From contig NZ_BOOJ01000047.1 in NCBI RefSeq assembly GCF_016863175.1, positions 1-64,000 on the forward strand: DNA of 64,000 nt, given 5' to 3'. Source of the DNA: Paraplanobispora siamensis (GTDB lineage: Bacteria; Actinomycetota; Actinomycetes; Streptosporangiales; Streptosporangiaceae). Positions 62,057 through 64,000 of the stretch are shown in pieces. How positions within the stretch are numbered: position 1 is the stretch's first letter; every line of letters begins with the position of its first letter. The translations under genes and the position numbers were made by a program. The notes beneath the pieces were generated by a model. It ran no database searches and was not told the origin of the DNA. It saw only the letters and a list, made by a program, of their open reading frames with translations.

Positions 62057-63241
62057 TCAGATGTAGAGCGTGTTGGGCGGCAGGCCGCACAGGACCCTGC
62101 CGTACAGCTCCGTGTTGGTGTTGGGGTGCATGAGGGCGTGCAGGTTCATGCTCTGGATGTCGCGCAGGATCCGCTGGATCGGCACGTCGGCGTAGATCGA
62201 CGACCCGCCGCTCGCCGTGGCGAGGATGTCCGCCGCCTCCTTGGCCAGCTTGCAGGCGGCGCCCATGTCGGCGCGCACCCTGGCGCGCTCCTCCAGGCTC
62301 CACTGCTCGCCCAGCTCGCTCTTGCGGTCGACCGTGTCCGCCAGGCGCTCGGCGTGGAACTGCGCCTGGTCGATCTTCAAGGTGGCCTCGGCGACCTGCA
62401 GGTGCGTCAGCGGCGCCTCGCTCTGGTTCTCGTAGCTGGTGTAGGTGATCTTTCGTCCCGGCAGCCGCTGCAGGAACGCCGTCCTGGCCGCCTTGGCCAG
62501 TCCCACGGCGGTGCCGACCGAGGAGGCCGAGGCCACCGGGAGCAGGGGCGCCCGGTAGATCGGCGTGCCGGCGTTCAGCCGGGAGGCGTACTGCTCCTGG
62601 AGTACGGCGGGCAGCGGCAGGACGCGCTCGGCCGGGACGAACACGTCCTGGGCGACGGTGCTGACGCTGCCGGTGCCCCGCAGGCCCGTGGTGTTCCAGT
62701 CGTCGATGATCTGCAGGTCCGACATCGGGACCAGCGCCATGATCGGCATGGGCTGCTGGTCCGGTCCCACCTGGATCGCCACGATCTCCTGCCAGTGGCT
62801 GTGCCAGGCACCGCTGACGAACCCCCACTTGCCGTTGACCACCACGCCGCCCTCGACCGGGGCGGCCATGGCGGTGGGGCTCAGGGTGCCGCACACCCGC
62901 ACGTCCGGCGTGGAGAACACCTCGTCCTGCACCTCGTCGGGGAACAGGCACGCCATCCACGTGGGGATCCAGTAGACCGCCGCCGTCCACGCGGCCGACC
63001 CGTCGGCCTGGGCGAGCTCCGCGGCCACCTCCACCAGGGTGCGCGTGTCGCACTCGTACCCGCCGTACCGGGCGGGGACCCTCAGCTTGAAGACGCCGGC
63101 GTCGGCCAGAGCCTCGATGGACTCGTCGTGGATGCGCCGGTTCTCCTCCGCCCAGGCCGCGTTCCGCTGCAGGACCGGCGCGAGCCCGGCGGCCCGCCGC
63201 AGAAGTTCTTCCCGCGCCGGGACCTCGGTCGTCAACATCAT
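62057..63241 (-). CDS. Acyl-CoA dehydrogenase-like flavoprotein (group D monooxygenase type)
   Basis: A 394-residue ACAD-fold protein: RRIHDESIEALADAGVFKLRVPARYGGYE, ADGSAAWTAAVYWIPTWMA, VEGGVVVNGKWGFVSGAWHSHWQEIVAIQV, DDWNTTGLRGTGSVSTVAQDVFVPAERVL and SSIYADVPIQRILRDIQSMNLHALMHPNTNTELYGRVLCG. The C-terminus is like HsaA-type two-component hydroxylases found in natural-product clusters, rather than a fatty-acid oxidation dehydrogenase. It may hydroxylate a carrier-bound or free substrate with reduced flavin from a partner not seen here. AGGAGG precedes two adjacent ATGs (63241 and 63238). It follows a carrier-protein gene. Confidence 0.87.
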   Translation of the reverse strand: MMLTTEVPAREELLRRAAGLAPVLQRNAAWAEENRRIHDESIEALADAGVFKLRVPARYGGYECDTRTLVEVAAELAQADGSAAWTAAVYWIPTWMACLFPDEVQDEVFSTPDVRVCGTLSPTAMAAPVEGGVVVNGKWGFVSGAWHSHWQEIVAIQVGPDQQPMPIMALVPMSDLQIIDDWNTTGLRGTGSVSTVAQDVFVPAERVLPLPAVLQEQYASRLNAGTPIYRAPLLPVASASSVGTAVGLAKAARTAFLQRLPGRKITYTSYENQSEAPLTHLQVAEATLKIDQAQFHAERLADTVDRKSELGEQWSLEERARVRADMGAACKLAKEAADILATASGGSSIYADVPIQRILRDIQSMNLHALMHPNTNTELYGRVLCGLPPNTLYI

Positions 63242-63322
63242 TTCCTCCTAGTCGTCATCGGACGAGACGCTGAAGCCGCACGCCCGGCTCTCCGGCCCGC
63301 GAAGCACGCGCATCGCAACCGT

Positions 63323-63598
63323 TCAGGCCGCGGTCGAGACCCGTCCCTGCTCCGCGACCGTGGTGATCAGGGCGGTCAGGTCGGGGTCGTTCTCGAAGAT
63401 GTCGCCCACCTCGATCGAGATGCCGCACTCCTCCTCGATCCGTGAGACCAGGCGGACCGCGGAGATCGACTCGCCTTCCAGGTCGAAGAAGGTGGCGTCC
63501 TCCATTCCGTCCGGCACGTCCAGAACGTGCCGCCAGATTTCACCGACTTTCTCCTGTATGAAGGAGAAAGTGAGTTCACTGGGACGATTTCCATTCAT
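63323..63598 (-). CDS. Stand-alone acyl/peptidyl carrier protein
   Basis: A 91-residue carrier domain: FIQEKVGEIWRHVLDVPDGMEDATFFDLEGESISAVRLVSRIEEECGISIEVGDIFENDPDLTALI. The phosphopantetheine attachment Ser44 lies in LEGESISAV (GxS-I in place of GxDSL). Helix pattern and length fit PCPs of NRPS systems. GGAGG before the ATG. It sits upstream of the flavoprotein gene and downstream of a gene cut by the window edge, so it may tether the flavoprotein's substrate. Confidence 0.9.
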   Translation of the reverse strand: MNGNRPSELTFSFIQEKVGEIWRHVLDVPDGMEDATFFDLEGESISAVRLVSRIEEECGISIEVGDIFENDPDLTALITTVAEQGRVSTAA

Positions 63599-63742
63599 CC
63601 GCTGTCCTCCCTTGCCGGATAAACGTGGCCCATGGCGTGCAGGTCATGGCGGGGCGGCTTTAATGCCGGTTCCTGCTGATATATCGTCACAATTGAAAGG
63701 GCTGGGCACATCTCTGAAATTGCGCGGCGGGCGCCGGGGCGC
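63599..63742. other. Gap before the carrier-protein gene
   Basis: 144 bp between two minus-strand genes; AT-richer around 63670-63720, which may hold a promoter. It also contains the ribosome-binding site GGGAGGAC before the carrier protein. Nothing else seen. Confidence 0.35.
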
Positions 63743-64000
63743 TCAGCCCGTGTACACCCTCGGGCCGCTCAGGGCGGCCGAAGGCGCCGGGAAACCCGCG
63801 GGGGCCGCGAAGGGGGCCGGCGCCGGAGAGGCGGGCGCAGAGGAGGCCAGCGGTGGAGAGGCCGGCGGTGGAGAGGCCGGCGGTGAAGGGGCGGGGACGG
63901 CCGCGGGCGCGGCCCGGTCCGGGAGCGGGAACGGCAGCGGCCCGCCCGCCAGGGCCCGGAACATGGCGGCCTCGACGTCCACACCGGTGGCGGCCTCGAT
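63743..64000 (-). CDS. 3' end of a gene running off the right edge, Pro/Ala-rich tail
   Basis: The frame is open to position 64000 and ends at 63743. The visible C-terminal residues start IEAATGVDVEAAMFRALAGG and then become a Pro/Ala/Ser-rich tail (PDRAAPAAVPAPSPPASPP...) coded partly by a 15-bp tandem repeat at about 63842-63888. The protein cannot be identified from this end. It is transcribed ahead of the carrier-protein and flavoprotein genes, which suggests one cluster. Confidence 0.6.
   Translation of the reverse strand: MEAATGVDVEAAMFRALAGGPLPFPLPDRAAPAAVPAPSPPASPPPASPPLASSAPASPAPAPFAAPAGFPAPSAALSGPRVYTG
63842..63888. repeat. 15-bp tandem repeat in the truncated gene
   Basis: GAGGCCAGCGGTGGA, GAGGCCGGCGGTGGA and GAGGCCGGCGGTGAA follow each other. 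The 15-bp period keeps the frame and codes for a five-residue Pro/Ala/Ser repeat in the disordered tail. Confidence 0.8.

Overview
The window is GC-rich actinomycete chromosome. GTG starts and 4-bp start/stop overlaps are common, and long spurious frames run opposite the real genes. The gene content fits Streptosporangiaceae or a close relative: an XRE / DUF397 / HATPase trio, a SAV2177-type methyltransferase, an ECF sigma factor with a CU044_5270 partner, WS/DGAT, WYL regulators and a class IV lanthipeptide locus. The family assignment is an inference; there is no rRNA to confirm it.

Layout. 0.3-2.4 kb: ABC exporter and TetR. 2.6-10.6 kb: receptor Ser/Thr kinase, 6-phosphogluconate dehydrogenase, ECF sigma pair, kinase-like protein, MFS pump and a secreted protein. 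10.6-17.5 kb: thiolase-like enzyme, TetR, an overlapping two-kinase/response-regulator operon, PP2C phosphatase and ArsR. 17.5-24.3 kb: a nucleic-acid-processing block with a CoiA-like nuclease and an NYN protein on one strand. Opposite them is a four-gene operon coding for a coiled-coil protein, a Cas4/RecB-like nuclease with a cysteine cluster, an unknown protein and a small SF1 helicase. This is the best candidate for an undescribed system (possible phage defence or DNA repair).

24.4-36.3 kb: two MFS pumps with divergent regulators (one with clear TetR operators), a GNAT protein, a PfpI-like protein, anti-sigma-like ATPases, WS/DGAT with a 52-residue membrane protein, the XRE/DUF397 pair and a methyltransferase. 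36.3-43.9 kb: permuted NlpC/P60-like protein, a CmtR-type metal sensor with a CDF exporter, two WYL paralogues around an AlkZ-like gene, and phosphoglucomutase. 44.0-50.7 kb: a cell-wall-sugar recycling cluster (AnmK, GlcNAc-type kinase, GHL10 glycosidase, GH3/NagZ, MurR/RpiR). 50.7-55.3 kb: STAS protein, DHFR-like reductase, a molybdopterin oxidoreductase operon and an acyl-CoA synthetase.

55.3-61.9 kb: an SRPBCC protein, a class IV lanthipeptide pair (lanL with an intact zinc triad, followed by a Thr/Cys-rich precursor), a phospholipase D-like protein and prephenate dehydrogenase. 62.0-64.0 kb: an acyl-CoA-dehydrogenase-like flavoprotein, a stand-alone carrier protein and the 3' end of another gene, probably the edge of a biosynthetic cluster extending to the right.

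Small details link distant genes. The ArsR promoter at 17.49 kb and the SRPBCC promoter at 56.04 kb share an unusual AT-rich palindrome. Several convergent gene pairs are separated by long perfect hairpins.
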